Source of the DNA: DATBVX01 sp963810775
GTDB lineage: Bacteria; Pseudomonadota; Gammaproteobacteria; Steroidobacterales; Steroidobacteraceae
Assembly: GCA_963810775.1 (NCBI GenBank)
Contig: CAWEOT010000007.1
Span: 189,152-253,151, forward strand
Direction: 5' to 3'
DNA length: 64,000 nucleotides
Shown here piece by piece: positions 56,828 to 64,000 of the stretch. Within the stretch, counting starts at the first letter, position 1, and every line of letters begins with the position of its first letter. The notes below the pieces were generated by a model, which did not search any database, was not told where the DNA came from, and saw only the letters and a program-made list of their open reading frames with translations. The position numbers and the translations under genes were made by a program.

Positions 56828-57730
56828 TCATGCCAGCCGCGACGCCGGCGTGAACGCTGGCACTGGCTGGCTGGGTTGCACAGAGCGCGCTGCGATGGGC
56901 TCAAGCAAAAGGAGACCCGCCGCCGTATTGGATATGGGGATGTGGTAGTTGCTGTGCACCTTGCGCGCAGGTCCTGTCAGAGCTGCGCGGGCGCTGATCC
57001 ACATCAGGACTTCGACGCCCTGGGTGCCTGCGTGCTCGACCAGCTGGCGGTTCGTGTACGCGGTCAGCGCCACAGGATCATCGACCAGCTTCTGCATGCA
57101 CATCATGTCGAAGTCCTTGTTGATGAATCCAGCACGCTGACCATCGAGCTGGTGGGACAGGCCTCCGGTGCCGAGCACCAGCACGCGCGCTTCATCTGGA
57201 TAGGACTCGATGGCGCGCCCGACGGCCTGCCCGAGCGCGTGGCAGCGTGCCGCCGAAGGCAAAGGGTGCTGAACAGTGTTGATCGCGATGGGCACCGCGC
57301 GCACCGGTCGCGCGTTCGCACCCGGCCACAGCAATGCCATCGGGACCACGAAGGCGTGATCGACCAACATCTCCTGGCAGGTCGTCATGTCGAAACCTGC
57401 CGTCACCAACTCCTCGATCAGATGCCAGGAAAGCTTCGGATCGCCCGGGAAAGGACTCAAAACCGGTAAGCCCCATCCTTCATCGGCATTGCGATATTCG
57501 GGTGCCGCGCCGATCGCGAAAGTCGGCATCTTGTCGAGGAAGAAATTAAGTCCGTGGTCGTTGTAGAAGATGACGACGGTGTCGGGCTGCGCCCGCTCGA
57601 GCCAGGTATGAACGGCGTCGAACCCCTCGAAGAAGGGCTTCCAGTAAGGATCCTCCTGCACGCCCCGAGCGATGGCGCCGCCGATCGCGGGAACATGTGA
57701 AGTCATCAGGCAACCGACGATCTGCGCCAT
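56828..57730 (-). CDS. ligB: Protocatechuate 4,5-dioxygenase beta-type (LigB) subunit
   Basis: 300 residues. LigB-type ring-cleavage dioxygenase: MAQIVGCLMTSHVPAIGGAI with a metal-ligand His (SHVP), YNDHGLNFFLDKMPTF with the second His, and GTGGLSHQLDGQRAG with the catalytic His region. Opens protocatechuate or a related catechol between C4 and C5 with Fe(II). Two bases after ligA. A 79-bp copy of its 5' end sits at 44350. Confidence 0.9.
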   Translation of the reverse strand: MAQIVGCLMTSHVPAIGGAIARGVQEDPYWKPFFEGFDAVHTWLERAQPDTVVIFYNDHGLNFFLDKMPTFAIGAAPEYRNADEGWGLPVLSPFPGDPKLSWHLIEELVTAGFDMTTCQEMLVDHAFVVPMALLWPGANARPVRAVPIAINTVQHPLPSAARCHALGQAVGRAIESYPDEARVLVLGTGGLSHQLDGQRAGFINKDFDMMCMQKLVDDPVALTAYTNRQLVEHAGTQGVEVLMWISARAALTGPARKVHSNYHIPISNTAAGLLLLEPIAARSVQPSQPVPAFTPASRLA

Positions 57731-57732
57731 GG

Positions 57733-58086
57733 CTATTTCCCCGCGTTGGTGAGCTTGGTCTTGAAGGCCTCGAGTGTCATGCCCGTCTGTTGCGCGCCGA
57801 TGTCCTGCACGCCGAGGCGAAAGATGCCCGCGAGCTTGGCAAGGTAGTAGATGTTGCCGCCGGCCTTGAGCAACGCCAGGACATTACGGCGCCGGACTGC
57901 ATCGCGCTGCACGGTGTCAAGGCCATACTGGGCGCAATACGCGTCTTCGTCCTTGAGGAACGCCGCGCGGTTTTCCGCGCGGTTGAAGGAAAAGCACATG
58001 CGATTGAGCGCATAACCGCGACAGGCCTGTTCCGCCCCAAAGATCGTAGTGCCTGGAATATCGCGGATCGGATTGGTGACGGCCAT
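57733..58086 (-). CDS. ligA: Protocatechuate 4,5-dioxygenase alpha-type (LigA) subunit
   Basis: 117 residues after GAGGAGTGCTCCC. All-helical LigA fold: CRGYALNRMCFSFNRAENRAAFLKDEDAYCAQYGL, then VRRRNVLALLKAGGNIYYLAKLAGI. Forms the ligand pocket cap with LigB. No downstream ring-cleavage pathway genes (ligC, I, J, K) are in the window. Confidence 0.92.
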   Translation of the reverse strand: MAVTNPIRDIPGTTIFGAEQACRGYALNRMCFSFNRAENRAAFLKDEDAYCAQYGLDTVQRDAVRRRNVLALLKAGGNIYYLAKLAGIFRLGVQDIGAQQTGMTLEAFKTKLTNAGK

Positions 58087-58112
58087 GGGAGCACTCCTCG
58101 ATTGCAGCTCAT

Positions 58113-59207
58113 TCAGATGCTGCTCGGACCGTCGCCTGCAGGAAATGCGCGGATGTGCCTAGCGGATTGCGGAAACTGCGTAGCTCGGGCGGAACCTGCT
58201 ACATTTCGCGCGCCAACGCGGGGAACGGGGCCGCGTCGGTCTTGTGGCGGAACCGGTGACGGTATCTTAAGCACCATCGACGCGCCGTCCGGCGGCGGCA
58301 CTCCTACTACCTCGACAAATGACTCACTGCCAGCCCAGTTCTGCGTAAACAGTGCGAGGCAGCGCTTGGAATTGTTCTTTGCTGACGGAAAAAGAATGCC
58401 CTGAGCACCTGCGGCTGCGGCGATCCGGCCAAAGATCTGTGAATTCGATGGCAGGTCGTGCTGCACTGGCTGCAGACGCCAATCTGGATCGAGCAGCTGG
58501 CGCTGAAGCATCGCTGGCGATCGCACGAGGCCCGGCCCGTTCCGGAGATGTAACCTGCGTGCGAGGGTGCGGATGACGCTCGGCATCTTGAATCTGGAGA
58601 TGATCTCCGCGAAAGGTCGCAAGGCTTCCAGGTCGCCGACGTCCAGAACCGACTCGATCATTCCTCGAATTTCCACGTGTGTGAATGACTCGGGCTTCAC
58701 TAGCGCCAGTTCATGCGCCGTCAGCCCATTTACATGTGCTGACCGTTCAATTCCGAACCGTTCGCGAAATGCGGTCTCGAAATCTTCAGCAAGATAAAGT
58801 GCAGGGAACGGTGGGAAGAGCGCCGGGTTTAGTGCACTTCCGATATTGAATCGCCCGCCGAGCTTCAGGCTCCCGGCGACCGACAATGGCTCGAGCGTGT
58901 TGCGATAGCCGACGATGCGAGCCCAACCTTCGAATTGGTACGCACCGCCGAGGCGAGCGCGTATCGCTTCTACAAGCTCACTAACATGTTCTTTCCGATA
59001 CCGTTCGAGTCCGAAATAGAGTGAGTGACCAAGGTCGTCGAAGTTCTTGCCAGCGGCTTTCCATTGAGCCAGCGATGCATGGGAGAACCGCTCGAGCTCG
59101 GTGAGTGAGGGCAGCGAGAGTGAGGCGGGAACAGCCGACTGACTGCCTTTAGGCGGTAGAGGTCTTCTTCGGCGCGCCACCCTTCTTTTCCTCCGTGATC
59201 TCAACAT
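58113..59207 (-). CDS. RES-domain toxin
   Basis: About 364 residues; the frame is open to 59258 and no clear start is visible, so the 5' end is uncertain and partly overlaps the antitoxin end. RES domain: SLKLGGRFNIGSALNPALFPPFPALYLAEDFETAFRERFG and QGILFPSAKNN, with Arg, Glu and Ser active-site residues (RxxES-type). RES toxins degrade NAD+. The C-terminal ~40 codons coincide with a dispersed repeat (58189-58219), suggesting the original gene end was replaced. Confidence 0.85.
   Translation of the reverse strand: MLRSRRKRRVARRRRPLPPKGSQSAVPASLSLPSLTELERFSHASLAQWKAAGKNFDDLGHSLYFGLERYRKEHVSELVEAIRARLGGAYQFEGWARIVGYRNTLEPLSVAGSLKLGGRFNIGSALNPALFPPFPALYLAEDFETAFRERFGIERSAHVNGLTAHELALVKPESFTHVEIRGMIESVLDVGDLEALRPFAEIISRFKMPSVIRTLARRLHLRNGPGLVRSPAMLQRQLLDPDWRLQPVQHDLPSNSQIFGRIAAAAGAQGILFPSAKNNSKRCLALFTQNWAGSESFVEVVGVPPPDGASMVLKIPSPVPPQDRRGPVPRVGARNVAGSARATQFPQSARHIRAFPAGDGPSSI
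58189..58219. repeat. 31-bp dispersed repeat, copy C (inside the RES gene end)
   Basis: Identical over 31 bases to the 3' block of copy B (60009-60039) and nearly identical to copy A (53609-53639). It contributes codons to the last part of the RES toxin frame. Together with copy B it brackets the RES/Xre module in direct orientation. Confidence 0.7.
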
Positions 59208-59607
59208 CAAGGCTTGCAGGCGGCTGCGTTCCGCTCTCAACGAGCGCGTCCATGACAAAGCGGCGCAATTTCTCGTAGCGACCGAATCGAATCATGTCGC
59301 GAGGGGCGAGATTCCCGAGCAGTGGGTTCTTCGTCTTGAACCAGAGTGCAGTCTTGACGGCATCACCGGCAAAGAACTGCGCCACCAGGCTGCAGACCAC
59401 GGCAATCTCAGTCAGTCGGTCTACGATTTCCTGGGGAATCTTGTGATCCCAGCGAACGGATGCTCCCGAAACACCTGCCATGCGGGCAATCTCGCGTCGA
59501 TCGAGGTTGAGGAAGTCCGCAACGCTCTTGGCCTGGAGCGTCTGATTGGCCCAGAAGCCCAGATAGTCCCGCTCAGGGACGGTATTAAAGAGACGCGCTC
59601 GTTGCAT
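59149..59607 (-). CDS. Xre/MbcA/ParS-type antitoxin of the RES module
   Basis: 152 residues. HTH region (VADFLNLDRREIARMAGVSGASVR) and the toxin-binding domain NPLLGNLAPRDMIRFGRYEKLRRFV are characteristic of antitoxins paired with RES toxins. Its end overlaps the RES open frame. A series of ATAGACC repeats in its upstream region is a likely autoregulatory operator. Confidence 0.9.
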   Translation of the reverse strand: MQRARLFNTVPERDYLGFWANQTLQAKSVADFLNLDRREIARMAGVSGASVRWDHKIPQEIVDRLTEIAVVCSLVAQFFAGDAVKTALWFKTKNPLLGNLAPRDMIRFGRYEKLRRFVMDALVESGTQPPASLDVEITEEKKGGAPKKTSTA

Positions 59608-59658
59608 GGCATAGCTCTACGAGGGGGTGGGCCCGAAGAGTACCATGCTGGCTCTTCC

Positions 59659-59701
59659 ATAGACCACATATAGACCGTAAGTTAACCATGAATAGACCAC
59701 A
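59659..59701. promoter_or_regulatory. Phased ATAGACC operator of the RES/Xre module
   Basis: ATAGACC occurs at 59659, 59670 and 59692, with a degenerate copy (GTTAACC) at 59681: four sites at exactly 11-bp spacing, about one helical turn, 52-95 bases upstream of the antitoxin start. The first and last are extended to ATAGACCACA. Expected binding site for the antitoxin or the complex. Confidence 0.65.
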
Positions 59702-59825
59702 GATGTAGGATCGTAACAGGCTGTTTACTTTGGACATCCATGTGGCGGGACGGGAAATGGTGTCATCGGTGAAGCACGGAGGGCGAGTGGCATTTCTCGT
59801 GAAAGGGCGCCGATTTACGCGTGCC

Positions 59826-59875
59826 CCCGCCTTCGCATCGCTGCGACTTTGCTCGACGATCTGGAGAAAAGTCTT
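59826..59875. repeat. Dispersed 50-bp repeat, copy 2
   Basis: Second copy of 31491-31540, 47 of 50 identical, same orientation. Lies in the 438-base gap between the antitoxin and the MFS gene. This gap otherwise contains the operator and copy B of the 60-bp repeat, and no gene. Confidence 0.75.
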
Positions 59876-59981
59876 CTCGGCGCCTCCCGCCCAACTGAAG
59901 ACAACGCTAGTGGCGAGCGATCAGCGCGTGGCCGAGCAATCTGATACCGCACCACGGAGTCAGAGAGCCATAACCAGATTG

Positions 59982-60041
59982 CCACTTCTTCCTCAGGGTA
60001 ACTGACGAGCGGAACCTGCTACATTTCGCGCGCCAACGCAG
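59982..60041. repeat. 60-bp dispersed repeat, copy B (just upstream of MFS gene)
   Basis: Closely matches copy A at 53582-53641 in both blocks and spacing. It ends directly at the AGGAGG site of the MFS gene, so it forms most of that gene's leader. Confidence 0.75.
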
Positions 60042-60045
60042 GAGG

Positions 60046-61326
60046 ATGCCCCTGACACCGCACTCCGCTTCAGCGCCGGCGCGCGGCGGCCTGTTCTCGT
60101 ACGAGAACGGACTGGTGCTGCTGCTCGGCATGACGTTCGGCTTCGCCTACTTCGATCGCACGGCGCTGAACTTTCTCACGCCCTTCATCGTCCCGGATCT
60201 CGCGCTCAGCAACACGCAGGTGGGGTTGCTCAGCTCCGGGCTTTCCATCACCTGGGCGCTCTCCGCCTATGTCATCGGACGCTGGTCCGATGCGGCGGGG
60301 GTGCGCAAGCCGTTCCTGCTGGCGTTCATCGCCATCTTCTGCGCGTGCTCGTTCCTCTCCGGAATGGCGCCGAGCTTCATGCTGCTGCTCGTGGCGCGCA
60401 TGATCATGGGCGCCGCGGAGGGACCGGTACTGCCGGTGTGCCTGGCGATCGTCAACGCCGAATCCTCGCCGCACCGGCGCGGCATCAACGCGGGCTTCAT
60501 GCAGAACTTCTTCGGCACGCTCCTGGGCGCGGTGCTGGCGCCCGTCGTGCTGGTCGCTCTGGCGAACGCGTTCAATTGGCGAGTCGCGTTCTACGTGGCC
60601 GGCATCCCCGGGTTGCTCTGCGGGCTCGCCATCTGGCGCTGGGTGCGCGAGCCCCGGGACTCAAGACCCGTGACGCCGCACGAGCGCATCGATCTGTGGC
60701 AGATGCTTCGCGTGCGCAACATCTGGCTCTGCTGCCTCATCAGCATCTGCCTGATCGGCCACGTCGTCGTATTGCTGGCGTTCCTGCCGCTCTATCTCAC
60801 GAGCGTGCGCGGTTACTCGACGACCTTGATGAGCTGGGTCATGAGTGTGGCCGGGATGGCGGGACCGTTCGCGTTCCTGGTGCCGGCGCTCTCTGATCGC
60901 ATCGGACGCAAGCCCGCCACGGTGGTGTTTTCCTTCGCAGCGATCCTGGCGCCGTTGGCGGCGCTCTATTTCCACGGCCCACCGACGCTGCTCGCGGCGA
61001 TCATGTTCGGCGGCATGCTGAGCGCGGGAGTCTTCCCGCTCTTCATGGGCATCATCCCGGGCGAAACCATTTCGCGCCGTCATGCGGCGACGGCGATGGG
61101 CCTCATCGTGTGCGTCGGGGAAATCGGGGGCGGCGTTGCCACACCGGTCGTGGCCGGCTGGCTCGCAGATCGAAGCACGCTCGCTGCGCCTCTCATGATC
61201 GCCGCAGCGGCAGCCGTGATCGCGGGCGCATTGGCGCTGCTGCTTAAAGAAACGGCGCCAGTGAAGGTGGGCGCGGGTCACACAGCCAGTGATGCGCGAG
61301 CGTCCGAAGGCTCCGGTCCAGCGTAG
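60046..61326 (+). CDS. MFS transporter (aromatic-acid/ACS family type)
   Basis: 426 residues with 12 membrane helices: GLVLLLGMTFGFAYFDRTALNFLTPFI, the loop motif IGRWSDAAGVRKP, and a second half with LSDRIGRKPATVVF. The YFDRTALNF signature fits carriers for organic anions, often aromatic acids. Given nearby ligAB, protocatechuate or a precursor is a candidate (inference). The ribosome site AGGAGG directly abuts the ATG, an unusually short spacing, so an internal start is possible. Confidence 0.9.
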   Translation: MPLTPHSASAPARGGLFSYENGLVLLLGMTFGFAYFDRTALNFLTPFIVPDLALSNTQVGLLSSGLSITWALSAYVIGRWSDAAGVRKPFLLAFIAIFCACSFLSGMAPSFMLLLVARMIMGAAEGPVLPVCLAIVNAESSPHRRGINAGFMQNFFGTLLGAVLAPVVLVALANAFNWRVAFYVAGIPGLLCGLAIWRWVREPRDSRPVTPHERIDLWQMLRVRNIWLCCLISICLIGHVVVLLAFLPLYLTSVRGYSTTLMSWVMSVAGMAGPFAFLVPALSDRIGRKPATVVFSFAAILAPLAALYFHGPPTLLAAIMFGGMLSAGVFPLFMGIIPGETISRRHAATAMGLIVCVGEIGGGVATPVVAGWLADRSTLAAPLMIAAAAAVIAGALALLLKETAPVKVGAGHTASDARASEGSGPA

Positions 61327-61447
61327 AGTGGCGGTCGAGGACTACACTACGCCCAAGGTCGCGTTCCGCTGATAATTGACCTGCTGTTCAAGTGAAGAGT
61401 GCTTGCCATCAAGTCTGACCGAGACGCTATGTCCGAGCGAGAGGCCC

Positions 61448-61992
61448 GTGACGGAGACGGCATCAAAAGCCAAGTCGACTTTCGATATCTCTATCAAGGA
61501 CGCGGAGGAACTCCTCGCCTATTGCAACTCGCTGGGTGATCCGCTACCGCAGAAGGCGGAAGTATTCAAACGCGCGGGACTCGTAATGGCGCTAACCGCG
61601 TGGGAAACGTACGTCGAGGATTTAGTCGTCGAAGCCGTTCGCCAGCGAGTGTCTCAAGACTCGCAGGCAGAACGCTTCATGCTCGCCAAGCTCGATGATG
61701 AGCTGAAGCGATTTCACAATCCGACATGAGATAAACCAGAAAACTCTTTCTCGACTACCTAGAAATTGATGTGTCGTCGGGATGGCGCTGGAACGGCATT
61801 GAGCCTGCGTTGGCAAGGGAGAAACTGGACGCACTCGTCAAAAAGAGAGGTGACGCCGTGCACCGTTCGAAGGTTGCCATTCCCGGAGCCCCACAGCCGC
61901 ACTTGGTCACGAAAGAGCATCTAAAGAAGTCGATTCGCTTCCTCAAGGAACTCGTCGCGGCGACTGAGAAAGCACTCGTTAACTTGGGATGA
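61448..61992 (+). pseudogene. RiboL-PSP-HEPN-like gene, frameshifted
   Basis: First part from GTG 61448: EELLAYCNSLGDPLPQKAEVFKRAGLVMALTAWETYVEDLV, helical, ending in HNPT at a stop (61727). A continuation in another frame (KLFLDYLEIDVSSGWRWNG, then KKRGDAVHRSKVAIPG with the HEPN RxxxxH motif) follows to 61992. Together they match the HEPN RNase family. One or two indels near 61726-61745, at an A-run, separate them. HEPN proteins are often toxin or defence RNases. Confidence 0.65.
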
Positions 61993-62178
61993 GGATTCGT
62001 CAGGTCGGATCTGCGCGAGCTGCGTTGATCATCACCCATCGCCGATCATGAACCATTCAAGTTATAGAGGATCTCTACAAGATAAAGCGAATTCCAAGCT
62101 CTGTGGCGGACGGAATGATCGCACTACTTCACGGTGGATCCAGAGACACACGAGAGGCCATCCGCGGGCAATTCGCTC

Positions 62179-62944
62179 TCACGCCTTCGACCGAATGTAC
62201 TGACTAAGATGAAACGTCGCCAGCTTCACATCCGAATCGACGAGCCTGATGGGTTCGCGTTGGATGTACTTCAGCAGCGCTTTCGGCTCCAGTACCCATA
62301 GGTCCTTGCGGAATCGATCCAGGATTTGGGTCGACCCACCAGTTTGGGAATACGATTGCACCCCGTATCGGCAGCTGTCTTCCTGTCGACTCGCGAAGAA
62401 GGTGGAGAAGCCACCTTGTCTGAGCCCGGACCTGTTTGATCGGATCCCTATCGGGCTTGCGTCCCGCAACCAGGAGCTGGTTACTCTCAAACGTGACTTT
62501 GGCATCGGGTACAGGTTTGGAGTACGTCTTGGTCTCCACTACGAAGATGCCACGATCCGAGATGACGACATGGTCGAGATTAGAAGCCGTCGCCCGGTAC
62601 GTCGTGGAAGAGCTTGCGCCGTCGGCGCGAAGCTCTTCCAGAAACTGGCCTACGAGTCGCTCTCCGTCGCGCCCGAGACGGATGCTCTTTGCTTCCTTCC
62701 TCAGCCGAAGCACCTGCAAGAGCATGATTGCAATCGCTGCAACGGCCAGTACCGAGAAGAGCATTGGACGACGGGGTGAATGGAGCAGATAGCCTAGCCA
62801 CTCCATGATTGCGATGATCACAAAGCCCGCCGCGAACATGAAATAACCAACGCCGCGATCAATCCAAAGCCGTGCCAATGCCTCATCGAGGGATTGGCCG
62901 GCGTACCGGAGGGGTTTGCGCCTCAATGGGGACCTTGGTGACAT
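62179..62944 (-). pseudogene. NERD-domain protein, frameshifted
   Basis: N-terminal part: two membrane helices (GVGYFMFAAGFVIIAIMEWL and FSVLAVAAIAIMLLQVL) and the NERD nuclease-related domain (GRDGERLVGQFLEELR, DHVVISDRGIFVVETKTYSK, GAIVFPNWWVDP). At about 62328-62330 (GGG) the frame changes; the correct C-terminal part (DLWVLEPKALLKYIQREPIRLV) continues to 62179. One base in or out restores a ~250-residue protein. NERD proteins are linked to DNA processing and defence. Confidence 0.7.
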
Positions 62945-63017
62945 GTCGTTTCTCCCTGATCCCGCGCGTTATAGGGAGGTTGATGGCGGGCGTCCGTGAA
63001 CTATTGCCCGGTACACG

Positions 63018-64000
63018 CTAGCTCCTCCGCACGGCCGACATCCTCAGCACATTGTCCCTGTGATATTCCAGAAACCGCCGCTGCCCCTGCGAGAACGCCC
63101 CGACATTCACCTTGCGCTCCGACGCGATCCCCATGCGCGCGAGCGATATCCGATCGGCCACCGGTGAGACGAGCAGATCACCATTGCTATCGAAGGAGAT
63201 GAACCCCTTGTCGAAGAGGTGATCGATCGTGGGCGTGAGGAGCAACCCGTTCTCGCCATCGAGACGCTCATCGTTCGTGCTATCGCGCCATGGCTTGGTG
63301 TGGCTCGCGATGAGATGTTCCGGGCGCTCGACCTTCGTCACACGACAGGCGCGCTCGACCTGTTGCACATTGGCGCGAAACAGACCCTGCCCGCGACGCG
63401 CCTGGATGAGCGCCTGCCGCTCGGTCTCCTCCATCCGGCGGTCTTCGCGAATCGTCGCTTCGACGTGCCGTTCCCAATCTTCGAGCGTCGGCTCGGGCGC
63501 AGGAGTTTCGCGCTCAACTCGACCCATATCGCGGGCGACACCGACGACTTCATCTGTCTCCCGGCCGATGAGGCGAAGCAACACTGCGGCGAGCGGCGCG
63601 TCGATCTCCGTCAGGTACACGCTTTGCAGGCCGTCGCCGTTGGGCCGCAATGGCGCGTACTTCTCGGGCAGGAGGCTGCGAAGTTCATCGATGTGATCCT
63701 TGGGACGAATCCGATTGGTCAGCTCATGAAACTTGATGTCCACGCGCCACCCGATCGCCTCCCAGTACGCGCCGGCCGTACCGAACTCAATCGGCTTCGG
63801 GCCCTCGTGAGCGTAGGACGAGCGATTCCGAGCGCGGCGATGCGCGTGTCGCAGAACGAGAAGATGACATCACCGGCGCGACCTCGCGCATCGACTCGTA
63901 GAAAGGATTGCGCTGATCGTTGGTCTTGCGCTTCGGCGACCAGAGATAGCCGCCGCCGATTTCGTGGCGGTAGGTCTGATTCTGGTTGACCCACCAGTAG
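63018..64000 (-). pseudogene. EVE-like/HNH endonuclease, frameshifted, 5' end outside window
   Basis: The main frame encodes an HNH nuclease: LIASHTKPWRDSTNDERLDG, LTPTIDHLFDKGFISFDSNG. Upstream codons up to the window edge read YWWVNQNQTYRHEIGGGYLW and GDVIFSFCDTRIAALGIAR in two other frames; one base is missing near 63817 and one near 63874. Assembled, it is an N-terminal EVE/PUA-like domain fused to HNH, as in many restriction-like enzymes. The start lies beyond 64000. Confidence 0.7.

Noticed and set aside
1..64000. Insertion sequences, integrases, CRISPR arrays, tRNA or rRNA genes
   Set aside because: No transposase or recombinase motifs, spacer-repeat arrays or tRNA-like cloverleafs with known ends were seen, though short tRNAs are hard to exclude by eye.

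Overview
The window is a GC-rich bacterial chromosome segment, densely coded on both strands. It holds no rRNA, tRNA, CRISPR array, transposase or phage module that I could recognise. Gene content points to Pseudomonadota: a complete ccoNOQP-GHIS set for cbb3 oxidase, an AniA-like nirK with a fused cytochrome c domain, ligAB for protocatechuate 4,5-cleavage, UrcA, DUF4242, and many outer-membrane beta-barrels ending in aromatic residues. The mix fits an environmental gammaproteobacterium (Steroidobacter/Nevskia-like) or a betaproteobacterium. This is inference; no marker gene is present.

Layout. 0-8 kb: the end of a Crp/Fnr regulator, a tandem duplication carrying two paralogous small membrane-protein genes each with a TGTCA-N6-TGACA site, a SCO1/porin/PstS-like gene run, and a convergent signalling operon (GAF histidine kinase, single-domain response regulator, receiver-adenylate cyclase). 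8-17 kb: small secreted, outer-membrane and lipoprotein genes around a large LuxR-type ATPase regulator; two divergent targets (a DUF4242 operon and urcA) share a 45-bp upstream element. 17-25 kb: MarR with TATA-rich palindromic operators and a decayed MFS gene, M20 peptidase, membrane-anchored GT20 enzyme, GFA and alpha/beta hydrolases, HicAB, aldo/keto reductase. 25-34 kb: Fic AMPylator overlapping a Tat-exported PhoD phosphatase, orphan antitoxin, Uma2 nuclease, Asp/Asn hydroxylase, S9 peptidase. 34-42 kb: the cbb3 oxidase operon on the minus strand. 42-47 kb: beta-barrel, E2-like acyltransferase, a PAP2 gene cut off by a ligB fragment, and a two-subunit molybdenum hydroxylase. 47-53 kb: ParE/antitoxin, decayed VOC and DUF4160 genes, FAD oxidase, second HicAB. 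53-58 kb: nirK-nirV-SCO and ligAB. 58-64 kb: RES/Xre toxin-antitoxin with a phased operator, MFS transporter, and three frameshifted defence-like genes (HEPN, NERD, EVE-like/HNH).

How it works together: the respiratory genes (cbb3 with its copper ATPase and Fe-S assembly factors, two SCO-type copper proteins, nirK/nirV) suggest life at low or fluctuating oxygen with nitrite reduction; ligAB, the MFS carrier and the molybdenum hydroxylase suggest use of aromatic compounds. The accessory part is the most unusual. Toxin-antitoxin and nuclease modules repeatedly sit beside short copies of neighbouring gene ends or dispersed repeats, so this looks like a locus where small modules were inserted and reshuffled by recombination.

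Caution: at least five single-base frameshifts interrupt otherwise well-conserved genes, three of them at short homopolymers. They may be real decay or assembly errors, and the pseudogene calls should be read with that in mind.
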